Assembly (NCBI RefSeq): GCF_000378105.1
Contig: NZ_KB899248.1
Location: 1-64,000, forward strand
DNA: 64,000 bases
DNA from: Rubritalea marina DSM 17716
GTDB taxonomy: Bacteria > Verrucomicrobiota > Verrucomicrobiia > Verrucomicrobiales > Akkermansiaceae
Direction: 5' to 3'
Part shown: piece by piece, positions 9,069 to 18,132 of the stretch
How positions within the stretch are numbered: the first letter of the stretch is position 1
Layout: every line of letters begins with the position of its first letter
Translations under genes and position numbers: made by a program
The notes under the pieces: model-generated
Databases searched by the model: none
Told to the model about the DNA's origin: nothing
Seen by the model: only the letters and a program-made list of their open reading frames with translations

Positions 9069-10070
9069 TTACCATTCGATGGCGCTAGCAGCCCAGGTGA
9101 GGCCGGCTCCAAAGACTACGAGGATGATGGTGTCACCACGTTCAAAGCGACCGGAGCGATGAGCTTCATCCAGTGCGATTGCCACAGCTGCAGCGGAGGT
9201 GTTTCCATATTTATCGAGGTTCACAAAGACTTTCTCGTTGGGCACGGTGAGTCGGTCGGCGATGGCGTCGATGATGCGGAGGTTTGCTTGGTGTGGGATG
9301 ACAAGTTTGATGTCGTCGGCAGTGAGGCCTGCACGTTCAATGACCTTTTCAGAGGCATTTTTCATCGCATTGACTGCGAGCTTGAATACCTCGCGGCCTG
9401 ACATTTGAAGAGAAGCGAGTTTTTGATCCACATTCTCAGAGCTTGTGGGGCAAGCTGAGCCACCGCCAGGAATGTTGAGGATGCCAGTTTGGGCTCCGTC
9501 GGTTCCCATTTCGGTGGCGAGGATGCGGCCTTCACCTTCCTCGGAGCGACGAAGTACGGCAGCGCCTGCGCCGTCACCGAAGAGCACGCAGGTGTTGCGG
9601 TCTTCCCAATTGACGAAGGCTGAAAGCTTTTCAGCACCAATAATGAGTGCGTTTTTGTAGGCACCATCGGAGATCATGCGCTTGGCCATTTTCATGGCAT
9701 ATAGAAAACCAGAGCATGCTGCAGAGATGTCGAAGGCGATGGCCTGAGTGGCTCCGAGCTTATGTTGCACGTAGCATGCGGTGGCCGGGGTGATGGTGTC
9801 CGGCGAAATAGTGGCAACGATGATGAGTTCGATGTCTGCGGCAGCGATGCCAGCCTGGCTGAGTGCATTTTCTGCGGCCTTAGTCGCGAGGTCTGAGGTG
9901 TTTTCACCCTCGGCGGCTATACGGCGAGCCTTGATTCCAGTGCGGGAGGTGATCCATTCGTCGGTGGTATCAACGATCTTTTCGAGATCCGCGTTGGTCA
10001 TCACGCGTTCTGGAAGGTAGCTGCCGGTGCCGGCAATCATGACGGGATATTCAGATGCTATAACGCTCAT
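9069..10070 (-). CDS. fabH: Beta-ketoacyl-ACP synthase III
   Basis: Starts fatty-acid synthesis by condensing acetyl-CoA (or another acyl-CoA) with malonyl-ACP in the cytoplasm. The 333-aa length is normal. The catalytic triad is readable: Cys119 in DISAACSGFLYAM, His260 in PHQANLRIIDAI, and Asn290 in YGNTSAAA. The C-terminal GAGLTWAASAIEW is typical. It stands alone here, without plsX, fabD or acpP beside it. The start MSVIASEYPVMIAGTGSYLP fits the family. Confidence 0.96.
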   Translation of the reverse strand: MSVIASEYPVMIAGTGSYLPERVMTNADLEKIVDTTDEWITSRTGIKARRIAAEGENTSDLATKAAENALSQAGIAAADIELIIVATISPDTITPATACYVQHKLGATQAIAFDISAACSGFLYAMKMAKRMISDGAYKNALIIGAEKLSAFVNWEDRNTCVLFGDGAGAAVLRRSEEGEGRILATEMGTDGAQTGILNIPGGGSACPTSSENVDQKLASLQMSGREVFKLAVNAMKNASEKVIERAGLTADDIKLVIPHQANLRIIDAIADRLTVPNEKVFVNLDKYGNTSAAAVAIALDEAHRSGRFERGDTIILVVFGAGLTWAASAIEW

Positions 10071-10251
10071 CGCTGAACTAAATAGACGTGATTCGGTGGT
10101 GGGTCAACTATTAGTATTGGCAGAGATGTATCTGTTGTTGGGCTCCATTGAGGCGAGGTGGCGATTGTGCTAGGTTGCTGAGTCAATGGTGCTTTGGCCA
10201 TGTGGTGTTCATTGAAATGATTGAAAGAATCCTTAATATGTAGGAGTAGCA

Positions 10252-11721
10252 ATGTGGATGTATTCACGGAAAATTCTATGGTTCACTGGGCTTATTGCAT
10301 TGGCTCTCTCGTTCATGGCGCGCGCTGATGAGCGCCCAAATATCCTGATTCTTTTTGCTGATGACCACGCCTATGATGCGCTGCATGCACACGGTAATTC
10401 CGTGGTCAAGACACCACATTTAGATAAGCTTGTTGAACGTGGGGTGAGCTTCAGTCATGCCTACAATTCAGGAGCTTGGAATGGTGCGGTTTGCATGGCT
10501 AGCCGGCGGATGCTGATGACGGGGAAGCAAGTTTGGGGAGCAAGTAAGTTCAATGTGGCTACAGCGGTGAACAATCGCGAGATGCTACCGCAGAGAATTG
10601 CCGACGCTGGCTATGACACATACTATGCAGGGAAGTGGCATGTCGGTCCGCAGGTTTTTTGTGAAAAGACCTGGGGCAATACCCGGAACATCCGCCCTGG
10701 CATGCCAAACCAAACCAAAGCGCGCTATGAGCGAGACTTTACCCCTGGGCGTGACACTTGGGATCCTGCTGACCCAGATTTTCAGGGGTTTTGGAAAGGT
10801 GGCAAGCATTGGTCCGAGGTGCTAGCCGACGATGCAGAGCTATTCTTTGAACAGGTTAAAAAATCAGAGAAACCATTCTGTATGATGCTGGCGTTCAACG
10901 CGCCGCACGACCCGCGTCAAGCGCCACAAGCATTCCAAGACCTTTATCCCTATGACACCATCCCGGTGCCAGACAATTTTCTCAGTGAGTATCCATACGA
11001 TTTGAAGGAAAAGAAGATCCGCGATGAAATGCTAGCTCCCTTCCCGAGAACCAAGCATAGCGTTCAAGTGAACCAGAGTGAGTATTATGCTTTAGTCTCC
11101 CACATGGATGCTCAGATTGGCAAGATCCTCGCCCACCTCGAAGCCAGTGGTAAGGCTGAGAATACCTACATTATTTTCACAGCTGACCATGGGCTCGGTT
11201 GTGGCCAACATGGGCTCTTGGGGAAGCAAAATATGTATGACCATTCGGTTCGAGTTCCTTTCATTGTGGTAGGGCCCAAATTGCCAGCTGGCAAGACAGT
11301 GCGCAGTCCGATTTACCTGCAATCAGCGATGGCAACCGCGCTCGAACTCTCGGGGGCGAAGAAGCCTGAGGGACTCGAGTTTGAGAGCTTCTTGCCATTG
11401 ATCCATGCTGACACGCGCATGCGCGACATCTACTCGAGCTATTGTGATTCACAGCGCATGGTGACAGATGGCAGGTGGAAATACATCAGCTATCCATTGC
11501 TCTCTCAAGATCTTCTCATTGATCTGCGTGCCGACCCGTCTGAAAAGAAAAATCTCTCCAAGAACCCAGAGTACCAATCGGTGCTCGAGACCATGCAGGC
11601 GAAGCTCAAGCAACAAATGCTGGCGATGCAGGATCCAATGGATCTGGACAATCCCGCTGAGTCATACGCGAAATTTGGGCCACAGCGCGCAAAGAAGAAA
11701 AAGAAGTCGTCAGGCCACTGA
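10252..11721 (+). CDS. Secreted sulfatase (sulfuric ester hydrolase)
   Basis: 489-aa exported type I sulfatase that hydrolyses sulfate esters, probably on polysaccharides or small metabolites. A signal peptide ends near MARA (about residues 1-25). Metal ligands are in FADDHAYD (Asp37/Asp38) and TADHGLG. The formylglycine site is Cys81 in GAVCMASRR, a CxASR variant of the common CxPSR. It therefore needs a formylglycine-generating enzyme encoded elsewhere. An AGGAG ribosome site precedes the ATG. The lysine-rich tail KKKKKSSGH is odd for a secreted enzyme. The glycosyltransferase gene follows 70 bp later. Confidence 0.88.
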   Translation: MWMYSRKILWFTGLIALALSFMARADERPNILILFADDHAYDALHAHGNSVVKTPHLDKLVERGVSFSHAYNSGAWNGAVCMASRRMLMTGKQVWGASKFNVATAVNNREMLPQRIADAGYDTYYAGKWHVGPQVFCEKTWGNTRNIRPGMPNQTKARYERDFTPGRDTWDPADPDFQGFWKGGKHWSEVLADDAELFFEQVKKSEKPFCMMLAFNAPHDPRQAPQAFQDLYPYDTIPVPDNFLSEYPYDLKEKKIRDEMLAPFPRTKHSVQVNQSEYYALVSHMDAQIGKILAHLEASGKAENTYIIFTADHGLGCGQHGLLGKQNMYDHSVRVPFIVVGPKLPAGKTVRSPIYLQSAMATALELSGAKKPEGLEFESFLPLIHADTRMRDIYSSYCDSQRMVTDGRWKYISYPLLSQDLLIDLRADPSEKKNLSKNPEYQSVLETMQAKLKQQMLAMQDPMDLDNPAESYAKFGPQRAKKKKKSSGH

Positions 11722-11791
11722 GGGAGTTGCGCCCAGTCGCTTTTATGGTTTACGCCCCCCAGCGACTCTCCATACTGGTGGGACCTCATTT

Positions 11792-12979
11792 ATGGGAGAG
11801 ATCTCGAACCAGAACCTCGGGGAGGTGTGGCACATCAGCTGGGAGTTCCCACCGCATCATCGCGGTGGGCTTGGGATTGCTTGCCTAGGGCTCACAGAGG
11901 CTCTGATCGAGGCTGGGGTGTCATGTCGTGTGTTCTACCCAGGCGCAATGGGGGAGGTAGGTTTCGGTGGAGAGCCGATCGATGCCTACTGTGGACCCTC
12001 ACTGAATACGAATGACCCTGAGCGATGGCTCGAGGAGATGTTAGCGGGTGAGTGGTTGAACGGGAATGCTGGGGAGGAACAGGTGTTGCGTTTTAGCCGG
12101 TGGGTGCTTGCGCAACTGAAGTATGGGAGGCCAAGTCTAGTGCATGCGCATGATTGGCACGCGGCACTTGCAGGTGTTGCACTTCAGCGCCTGCTTGGTA
12201 TTCCCTTGGTCCTGCACATGCATTCTAGTCATGTCGAGCGAATGGGGTTGCAGGTGAACGACGCCTTGTATCGTTTTGAGAATTGGGCCATGCAGCAGGC
12301 AAACCAGGTGGTCGCTGTGAGTGGTCTCTCAGCAGGAGTACTCAGCGAGAGCTATGGTTTGCAGGAACGTGGGCTGACTGTCATTGCCAATGGGATCCAT
12401 CAAAAGCGAGTAAGCCCGTCCGATGATGAAGGGGCTGAGGAGAAGCGCATTGATATCTTATGGGTGGGGCGCTTGTGCTTACAGAAGAACCCAGTCTTCA
12501 TGCTCGAACTATTCAGGCTTCTCTGGAAGAAGCAACCCCGCTTGCGTCTGCGCATGGTCGGTGAGGGGACGCAAAAGAAACTCTTGCAGCAATTGATTGA
12601 CTTTCGTGGCCTACGCGATGCTGTTCAGTTGTTGCCGACGATCGGGCATGAGTGGATGCCTGAGCTATATGCAGATGCAAGCTTACTGTGCATGACTTCG
12701 TCGTCCGAGCCCTTTGGTTTGGTGGCGCTGGAGGCAGCTGCCGAGGGGGTCGTTCCAATACTCACAGAGGCCTGCGGCGTGCGCGAAGTCCTCCCCAGTG
12801 CGCCGGTACTCAAGGCGGGTGAGATGCATGCTTGGGAAAAGCAAATACTTGGCCTGCTCGATACGCAATCGAGACGCCAAGCGCTCCAGCAGGCAGTACA
12901 AAAAGAAGCGGCATCTGCCACGTGGACAGATGCCGCTGAAAAGTGTGTGTCGCTCTATCGAGAGCTACTCAACCGATAG
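11792..12979 (+). CDS. Glycosyltransferase (GT4/GT5-like, two Rossmann domains)
   Basis: 395-aa cytoplasmic sugar transferase. The start at 11792 is chosen because the frame upstream overlaps the sulfatase gene and is not protein-like. The N-terminal HHRGGLGIACLGLTEAL and VHAHDWHAALAG recall glycogen-synthase-type acceptor domains. IDILWVGRLCLQKNP and SSSEPFGLVALEAAAEGVVPI are the donor-binding C-terminal half, with the usual E..E pattern. It might make glycogen, a glycan or a small glycoside, and I cannot tell which. The 3' end of the coding sequence doubles as the terminator of the convergent cytochrome gene. Confidence 0.85.
   Translation: MGEISNQNLGEVWHISWEFPPHHRGGLGIACLGLTEALIEAGVSCRVFYPGAMGEVGFGGEPIDAYCGPSLNTNDPERWLEEMLAGEWLNGNAGEEQVLRFSRWVLAQLKYGRPSLVHAHDWHAALAGVALQRLLGIPLVLHMHSSHVERMGLQVNDALYRFENWAMQQANQVVAVSGLSAGVLSESYGLQERGLTVIANGIHQKRVSPSDDEGAEEKRIDILWVGRLCLQKNPVFMLELFRLLWKKQPRLRLRMVGEGTQKKLLQQLIDFRGLRDAVQLLPTIGHEWMPELYADASLLCMTSSSEPFGLVALEAAAEGVVPILTEACGVREVLPSAPVLKAGEMHAWEKQILGLLDTQSRRQALQQAVQKEAASATWTDAAEKCVSLYRELLNR
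12901..12937 (-). terminator. Terminator of the cytochrome gene, inside the glycosyltransferase coding region
   Basis: A perfect 11-bp stem (12907-12917 with 12927-12937) and 9-nt loop are followed, on the minus strand, by a T-rich run CTTCTTTTTG (about 12908-12899). It lies 48 bp past the stop of the minus-strand cytochrome gene, so it fits as that gene's terminator although it is made of convergent coding sequence. Confidence 0.75.
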
Positions 12980-12984
12980 GTGCC

Positions 12985-13617
12985 TTATGCACGACGGCCG
13001 ATACCTGTGATTACAGGAATGATGCAGAGTGCGCCCCATGCGGCTAAGCCACCCCAAACCTTGTAGTTAGGGCCAGCAAGCTTCTCGGACTTGATCACTT
13101 CACCTGACTTTGGCTCTGCAGGAACAGCTGCAGCTGCTGGAGCTGGGGTTTCAGTGCTGGAGCTCGCTGGAGCTGCCTCTTCTTTCTTCTCCTCAACCTT
13201 GGTCGGGTCGACGAGTTCTTCTGCCTTAAGCATTGGCTTGCCCACTTCTGAGCGGAGCGCTTTCACCATATCCGGTGTGACAGCTGAAGCATCGTTGCCG
13301 AAGTTGCTACGGATGTAGGTGAGAACAGCGGCAATGTCTTCATCACTCATGGATGCATTAGGTGGCATCACAGAGTTGTAGGTAGTGCCCTTCACAGTGA
13401 TGGGTCCCATGAGACCGCGGAGCTGGATGCGAATGAGGTTTTCGACTGGGCCATTGACCCACTCAGACTCAGCAAGTGGAGGGAAAGCTCCCGGGATGCC
13501 TTGACCAGTAGCTTGGTGGCAGGCTGCACAGGTAGCGTAGACTTTTGCTCCGTCAGCTGCTTGAGCGGCATTGAGGCTGAGAAGCGCGGTGGCTGCAATA
13601 AGGGCGATGTTTTTCAT
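12985..13617 (-). CDS. Membrane-anchored cytochrome c (class I)
   Basis: 210-aa exported electron carrier. It has a signal peptide (about 1-20, ending AAQAADG) and a heme-c domain with CAACH near residue 32. The distal ligand is probably Met86 in YNSVMPPNAS. A proline/alanine/glutamate-rich linker (about 140-180) follows, and a C-terminal membrane helix (VWGGLAAWGALCIIPVITGI) then anchors it with its heme domain outside. It is probably part of periplasmic electron transfer. No oxidase subunits lie beside it, so its partner is unknown. Confidence 0.85.
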   Translation of the reverse strand: MKNIALIAATALLSLNAAQAADGAKVYATCAACHQATGQGIPGAFPPLAESEWVNGPVENLIRIQLRGLMGPITVKGTTYNSVMPPNASMSDEDIAAVLTYIRSNFGNDASAVTPDMVKALRSEVGKPMLKAEELVDPTKVEEKKEEAAPASSSTETPAPAAAAVPAEPKSGEVIKSEKLAGPNYKVWGGLAAWGALCIIPVITGIGRRA

Positions 13618-13950
13618 AAGACTGTTACAGGGTAGAAAGCTGACAGCCTTGGTTCAAGAAAAATCAGTTCATTGTGCCAGCCAATCTATCGAAACCTAGC
13701 AGGGACTCTATTGAATCAGGGAATGAGATTTTTTTATAAGTTGTAAGTGGCTCAACATTAATTATTCATGAAGGGTGAATGCGCTGCCGTGAGAGGTTCA
13801 TGTGTAGAAAGTTCTTGCTATTGAGACTCTGTATCATTAGTTTGCGTGCAGCAGCAGGTTCTCATCCTGCAGTTCGCTAGTGGAAATGTGTGGATCTGGT
13901 AGTGAGCGGTGGTGATGAGAGAATGCTCGAAACACGGATAATTACATACT
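13618..13950. other. Divergent intergenic region, 333 bp
   Basis: It separates the minus-strand cytochrome gene from the plus-strand porin, so it should hold both promoters. I see no small gene and no clear operator. A T7 run and A/T-rich stretch lie around 13729-13765. Confidence 0.4.
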
Positions 13951-15084
13951 ATGAGCAAATCACTTCTTACCGCAGCTGTTGTAGCAGCAAGCGCGACAAG
14001 CATGGCAGTAGCAGGGTCAGATGCAGAGGCATTGGACGCAGCACTCGTGAGTACTGAAAAAACATTTTGGGATCGTTTTTCTTTCGGAACCTACGGTGAA
14101 ATTCACTCCACCTTTTATAAAGATGGCGGCACTGACATTGACCCTCACCGCATCGTTCTCTTTGCAGACTTCGAAATCACCGACAAATTGAAGTTGGTGA
14201 CTGAGACTGAGCTTGAGCACGCATACCGTAAGAAGCCGGGTCAAAATTTCACAAGCAGTGGCGTAGAGCTGAAGCTTGAGCAGGCGTACCTCGAGTACAC
14301 ATTCGACAATGGTATCGTGGGTAAAGGTGGTTTGATTCTTGCGCCAGTAGGCCGCATCAACGAGGTGCACGAGCCCACCACATTCTACGGTGTGGAGCGT
14401 CCTAATGTTGAGAAGAACATCATCCCGACTACTTGGACTTTACTCGGTGCTGGTGTGACTAAGAATGTTGGCGAGGACTGGCAGTTAGATGGTCTCTTCC
14501 ACGGTGGCAACGACACCAAGGGTGGTTCTATCCGAGGTGGTCGCTCAAAGTATGGTATCGACCTTTTCACTGTGAACTCAGAAGGTAACCGTTTCAACCA
14601 GAACACCGAGAGCTGGGCTCTCACTGGTCGTGCAAAGTACAATGGCTTTGAGAAGGTAAACCTTGCAGCATCTGTGCAGTACCAATCTGACATGGACAGC
14701 ACAGTGGATGGCTCACAAGACGGTGTTCTTACTGAGGCACACGGTATCTTCAGCCACGGTGGTTTCCAGTTCATCGCACTCGGTTCCGCATGGAATATCG
14801 ATGTAGAGGGTGAAGGCGACAACCAGTGGGGTTACTACCTAGAGCCATCATACGCATGGGACACACCCATTGGCAAAGTCGGTGTCTTCGCTCGTTACTC
14901 ACAATACCAGTACGCAAATCTCAAGGCAGGATCCACTGCTAAGAAGAACACTGAGTACAACGCAGGTGGTAACTACTGGATCAACGAAAACCTCGTTCTT
15001 AAAGCAGATTATCAGACAGTGAGCACCAAGGGTAAAGAAGGTGGCACTGAAACATACAACTTCGGCTTCGGTTGGTATTACTAA
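13951..15084 (+). CDS. Outer-membrane porin-like beta-barrel protein
   Basis: 377-aa exported protein. After a signal peptide (about 1-22, ending SMAVAG) the rest alternates polar and hydrophobic residues in strand-length blocks, with many aromatic residues. It closes with YNFGFGWYY, the usual terminal strand ending in an aromatic residue. FSFGTYGEIHSTFY and HRIVLFADFEITDKLKL resemble the phosphate-selective-porin type of barrel. The substrate is unknown. A hairpin follows its stop, and then the FMN-binding/PepSY/ApbE genes in the same direction. Confidence 0.75.
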   Translation: MSKSLLTAAVVAASATSMAVAGSDAEALDAALVSTEKTFWDRFSFGTYGEIHSTFYKDGGTDIDPHRIVLFADFEITDKLKLVTETELEHAYRKKPGQNFTSSGVELKLEQAYLEYTFDNGIVGKGGLILAPVGRINEVHEPTTFYGVERPNVEKNIIPTTWTLLGAGVTKNVGEDWQLDGLFHGGNDTKGGSIRGGRSKYGIDLFTVNSEGNRFNQNTESWALTGRAKYNGFEKVNLAASVQYQSDMDSTVDGSQDGVLTEAHGIFSHGGFQFIALGSAWNIDVEGEGDNQWGYYLEPSYAWDTPIGKVGVFARYSQYQYANLKAGSTAKKNTEYNAGGNYWINENLVLKADYQTVSTKGKEGGTETYNFGFGWYY

Positions 15085-15099
15085 TCAGCTGATCAACTT

Positions 15100-15127
15100 A
15101 CTAGCCAGGTCATGAGGCTTGGCTAGT
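15100..15127 (+). terminator. Stem-loop after the porin gene
   Basis: An 11-bp stem with two G-U pairs (15100-15110 with 15117-15127) and a 6-nt loop lies 15 bp after the porin stop. The downstream run is T/A-mixed (TATTCC), so termination is probably partial. This leaves room for readthrough into the FMN-binding gene 8 bp later. Confidence 0.5.
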
Positions 15128-15134
15128 TATTCCA

Positions 15135-15698
15135 ATGATTATGGGGATCATTACAAGTTTGTTATTCAAAAACTCCGTTCGGTCATTTTTTGGCCGAGCG
15201 GTATTTTCGTTTCTAGTATTGGGCTGTTTTAGCATGACAGCGGAGGCAGCGGCCAAGGTGTATGAGAAGCCATCGAGCTTCATGAAGCGCCAATTTGGTG
15301 CTGTGCCAAAGACGCAGGTATTGGTCTTATCGAAGGAACAGCACAAGCAGCTAAAATCGATCTTAAAGCATCGCTTCAAAGAAAAGCAGGTACGCTACTG
15401 GAAGGGGGCTGGCAAGACCGCCTGGATTCTCAATGAGACCGGTAAAAGTGAGTTCATCACCACTGGAGTGGTGGTCAAAGGCGGAAAAATCCATGAAATC
15501 AAGGTGCTTGTGTACCGAGAGAGCCACGGCTGGGAAGTTAGTAAATCATTCTTCACCCAACAATTTAAAGGTGCCCAACTCGATGGTCGTAAGCTGGATA
15601 GGCGGATCGACGGGATCGTTGGTGCGACCTTGTCGGTCAATGCGATGAAAAAAGTTGGTGCTGCAGCCTTGTATTTGAGCTCACAAGTTGAGAAGTAA
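15135..15698 (+). CDS. FMN-binding domain protein (covalently flavinylated, predicted)
   Basis: 187-aa protein with an N-terminal export signal/membrane helix (about 17-38) and a C-terminal FMN_bind domain outside the membrane. The end of the domain has IDGIVGATLSVNAM, which matches the GAT-type motif where the threonine is joined to FMN by ApbE. The first residue of the usual [S/T]GAT is Val here. An apbE-like gene lies two genes downstream, which supports flavinylation. It is a likely periplasmic one-electron carrier. The ATG at 15141 is an alternative start. Confidence 0.75.
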   Translation: MIMGIITSLLFKNSVRSFFGRAVFSFLVLGCFSMTAEAAAKVYEKPSSFMKRQFGAVPKTQVLVLSKEQHKQLKSILKHRFKEKQVRYWKGAGKTAWILNETGKSEFITTGVVVKGGKIHEIKVLVYRESHGWEVSKSFFTQQFKGAQLDGRKLDRRIDGIVGATLSVNAMKKVGAAALYLSSQVEK

Positions 15699-15702
15699 AG
15701 AA

Positions 15703-16533
15703 ATGTCGTCACAAGGGAAGCAACCAGACCAAGTAGAATTCGCCGTTGGCTGTTCTCCTGTTTGTGACGTGGTTCGGAAGCCGAAAAGGAGGAAGCGTAA
15801 AAGTAGGCCAGCGCATCGTTTGCTAGGTGCTTTCACGGCATTGCCGCTAGTCTGGGTCTTGATCACTGGCTTTTTCTTGAACCATGCTGAAGACTTCAAA
15901 TTAGACACGACGAAGGTGAGCCACCCATGGGTTCTTGCTGCCTACGGGATGCTGCCGGAGGGGCAGGCCTATCGTGCTGAGCATCAGGGGGTGGTAGTCA
16001 CGGAGTGGGATGGTGTGGTGTTCTATCATACGAGAGTATTAGAAAACACTACAGGTCTGCGTGCAGTGGCGGGAGATACTACCGGGCTCGCGTTGTTACT
16101 CGATGATACGATTATCAGGCTCGATTCAGCGGGAGAGGAAATCGAGCGATTGGACGAGCTTAGTTTTCCCGCAATGCCAGTTGATGGGCTTGCGAGCTAC
16201 GAAGGAAAGGTAGCGCTCCTGGCGGCTGGAGATTGGTACTTGCCTGATGCGGATTGGGTAGAATATGACAAGGTGGATGTGGTGCTCGAACCCGCTGGGC
16301 TTGAACTCGTCAATGATACTGCGAGTTTGGAGTTTTTGCAGCGTGAGTGGAGCGGTGGAGGTGTTAGCATGTCACGTTTGATGCTTGATCTACATGCAGG
16401 CAATTTTCTAGGTGCGTTCGCCAAGTATTTTTATGATTTAGTGATTGTGTGCACCTTGGTGTTGATTGGAACTGGCTTGGTGCTGCAATGGCGCAGCAGT
16501 GGCCGCGGCCGCGCTAGCAACGCCAAGCTATGA
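15703..16533 (+). CDS. PepSY-associated membrane protein
   Basis: 276-aa protein with a first membrane helix (about residues 41-60, ending ITGFFLNH) and a last one near 240-262 (FYDLVIVCTLVLIGTGLVLQW). Between them is a periplasmic domain of about 180 residues. This is the PepSY_TM-type layout of membrane electron-transfer proteins. It starts 4 bp after the FMN-binding gene. The upstream ATG at 15688 would overlap that gene and is less likely. Its stop overlaps the apbE start by 4 bp (ATGA). The likely role is to pass electrons across the inner membrane to the flavinylated partner. Confidence 0.65.
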   Translation: MSSQGKQPDQVEFAVGCSPVCDVVRKPKRRKRKSRPAHRLLGAFTALPLVWVLITGFFLNHAEDFKLDTTKVSHPWVLAAYGMLPEGQAYRAEHQGVVVTEWDGVVFYHTRVLENTTGLRAVAGDTTGLALLLDDTIIRLDSAGEEIERLDELSFPAMPVDGLASYEGKVALLAAGDWYLPDADWVEYDKVDVVLEPAGLELVNDTASLEFLQREWSGGGVSMSRLMLDLHAGNFLGAFAKYFYDLVIVCTLVLIGTGLVLQWRSSGRGRASNAKL

Positions 16534-17546
16534 AGGGCTCACAATGGCTCGGCATTAGTAAGTGCGTGCTTCTCACATGTGCCATCATGCTGGGCAGTTC
16601 CTGCCGTGAGAAGCATGTTGATTCTGAACAGGCATTGACGGCGGATGTGGCAGCCTCCAGATGGAGTGGCATTGTCTTTGGGATACCGATGCAAGCGCAA
16701 TTCTATGGTCTCGATGCAAGCGAGGCTGAACAATTGCATGCTGCAATCGAGCGTACCGCGCGGGAGTATGAAACGAGCTTTTCTCTGTACAGTGATCGCT
16801 CTGAGCTGAGCCAGCTGAATGCATCTAGAGTGCTCAGTCAGCCCAGTGCCTTGATGCTGCGTCTGAGCGCGCGCGCGCAACACCTCCATGCGATGAGCGG
16901 CGGGTACTTTGATCCGGCGATTCAAGCGCTCTGGGACGCGCTAGACGTGGCTGATACTGAGCAGGTCATCCAGCGATGGCATGTGCCAGCAGCGTACTCT
17001 CATGTGCTGATCCAAGAGTCGGCGATTGAACTGGTAGAACCGCGGGTAAAGCTGAGTTTTAATGCTCTGGTGCAGGGGGACTTTGCCGATGCCGTGGCTG
17101 CCATTGCGCGCGGCATGGGCGTTGAATCAGCGTTGCTAGAATTGGGTGAAACGGTCGCTATCGGCCAACACCCAGAAGGACGAGCATGGGCATTGGCCGT
17201 GCGGTCTGCTGAGGGTGGAGAGCTTTTAGGTGTGGTTGAGCTGAGCGATCGAGGATTGGCTATTTCATCGCAGAGTATTGAGTCTCCGGGCTTTGATCCC
17301 TTGGCTGGAACTACCGTGACACGCGAGCTCACGGTGGCTGTCGAATCTCAGGCCGGCGCTGCTGTTGCGGATGCCTTTGCTACAGCATTTCTAGCGGCTC
17401 CAGAGGAGCAATGGGAGTCACTCTACATAGCGTTGAAGAGCTATGGAATGGCTCGGGTGCATGTGTGGGGTGAGGATGGTATGCTTGCGAGCTATGTGGA
17501 AGAGGAGCTCTTTGACCGCAAACAGTTGCCCCCGTGTTGTCAGTAA
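16530..17546 (+). CDS. ApbE-like FAD:protein FMN transferase (divergent lipoprotein)
   Basis: 338-aa lipoprotein (lipobox LGSSC near residue 25). ApbE enzymes move FMN from FAD onto a threonine of FMN-binding domains in the periplasm. Family features are YETSFSLYSDRSELSQLN, SGGYFDPAIQALWDAL and the metal-site-like ADAFATAF. The usual KGYA/D motif reads QGDFADA, GGD reads LGET, and the HIIDP block is reduced to FDPLAG. Catalytic competence is therefore less certain than in canonical ApbE. It is translationally coupled to the PepSY gene, and the FMN-binding gene two upstream is its obvious substrate. Confidence 0.75.
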   Translation: MKGSQWLGISKCVLLTCAIMLGSSCREKHVDSEQALTADVAASRWSGIVFGIPMQAQFYGLDASEAEQLHAAIERTAREYETSFSLYSDRSELSQLNASRVLSQPSALMLRLSARAQHLHAMSGGYFDPAIQALWDALDVADTEQVIQRWHVPAAYSHVLIQESAIELVEPRVKLSFNALVQGDFADAVAAIARGMGVESALLELGETVAIGQHPEGRAWALAVRSAEGGELLGVVELSDRGLAISSQSIESPGFDPLAGTTVTRELTVAVESQAGAAVADAFATAFLAAPEEQWESLYIALKSYGMARVHVWGEDGMLASYVEEELFDRKQLPPCCQ

Positions 17547-17554
17547 ACGAGGGT

Positions 17555-18058
17555 CTAGATGTTTTTCATCTGAAGAATACTCGCCTTGAGTGGGTCTTGT
17601 GCTGCTAGGTGGGCTAGTGCAATGGCGAGCGCATCGGCGGCATCGTGAGCGGGGGTTTCATTGAGGCCAAGTAAGGCACGGACCATGAATGCTACTTGGT
17701 CTTTGCCGGCGTTTCCATTGCCGACGACAGCTTGTTTGATTTTTTTAGGCGCGTATTCGTAGATCTCGAGCCCAGCATCGGCGGCTGCGATGAGGGTGGC
17801 GGCGCGTGCCGCTCCCATGCTGATGGCAGTACGCATGCTTTGGACATAGATGATGCCTTCCACGGCGACCACCTCTGGCTCGTATTGTTGAATGAGGTTC
17901 TTGAGCCCGGTGCGCACCGCAGCGAGAGCCTTCGATTGAGGTAACTTTTGAGGGATTCGGATCACGCCGTAGTCGATCGCAAATTGTTTGTGTTGGTCGC
18001 CCTCGATGATGGCGTAGCCGGTGTTGCGGATGGCGGGGTCTACAGCGAGAACTTTCAT
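17555..18058 (-). CDS. ruvC: Holliday junction endonuclease RuvC
   Basis: Cuts Holliday junctions symmetrically during recombination, working with RuvAB. The 167-aa length is typical. The acidic catalytic residues are visible: Asp7 (AVDPAIRNTGY), Glu67 (VAVEGIIY), and Asp139/Asp142 (PAHDAADALAIALAH). ruvA and ruvB are not adjacent. It converges on the apbE-like gene with an 8-bp gap. Confidence 0.95.
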   Translation of the reverse strand: MKVLAVDPAIRNTGYAIIEGDQHKQFAIDYGVIRIPQKLPQSKALAAVRTGLKNLIQQYEPEVVAVEGIIYVQSMRTAISMGAARAATLIAAADAGLEIYEYAPKKIKQAVVGNGNAGKDQVAFMVRALLGLNETPAHDAADALAIALAHLAAQDPLKASILQMKNI

Positions 18059-18132
18059 AAAAAAATGCTAGAAAAGCATGTGGCTAATCTAGCAATGAGG
18101 TTTGGGTGATTGGAAGTTTGAAATTCGATCTA

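Noticed and set aside
11468-11791. N-terminal extension of the glycosyltransferase
   Set aside because: It overlaps the sulfatase gene in another frame and reads as Cys/Arg-rich non-protein sequence. The ATG at 11792 opens the recognisable domain.
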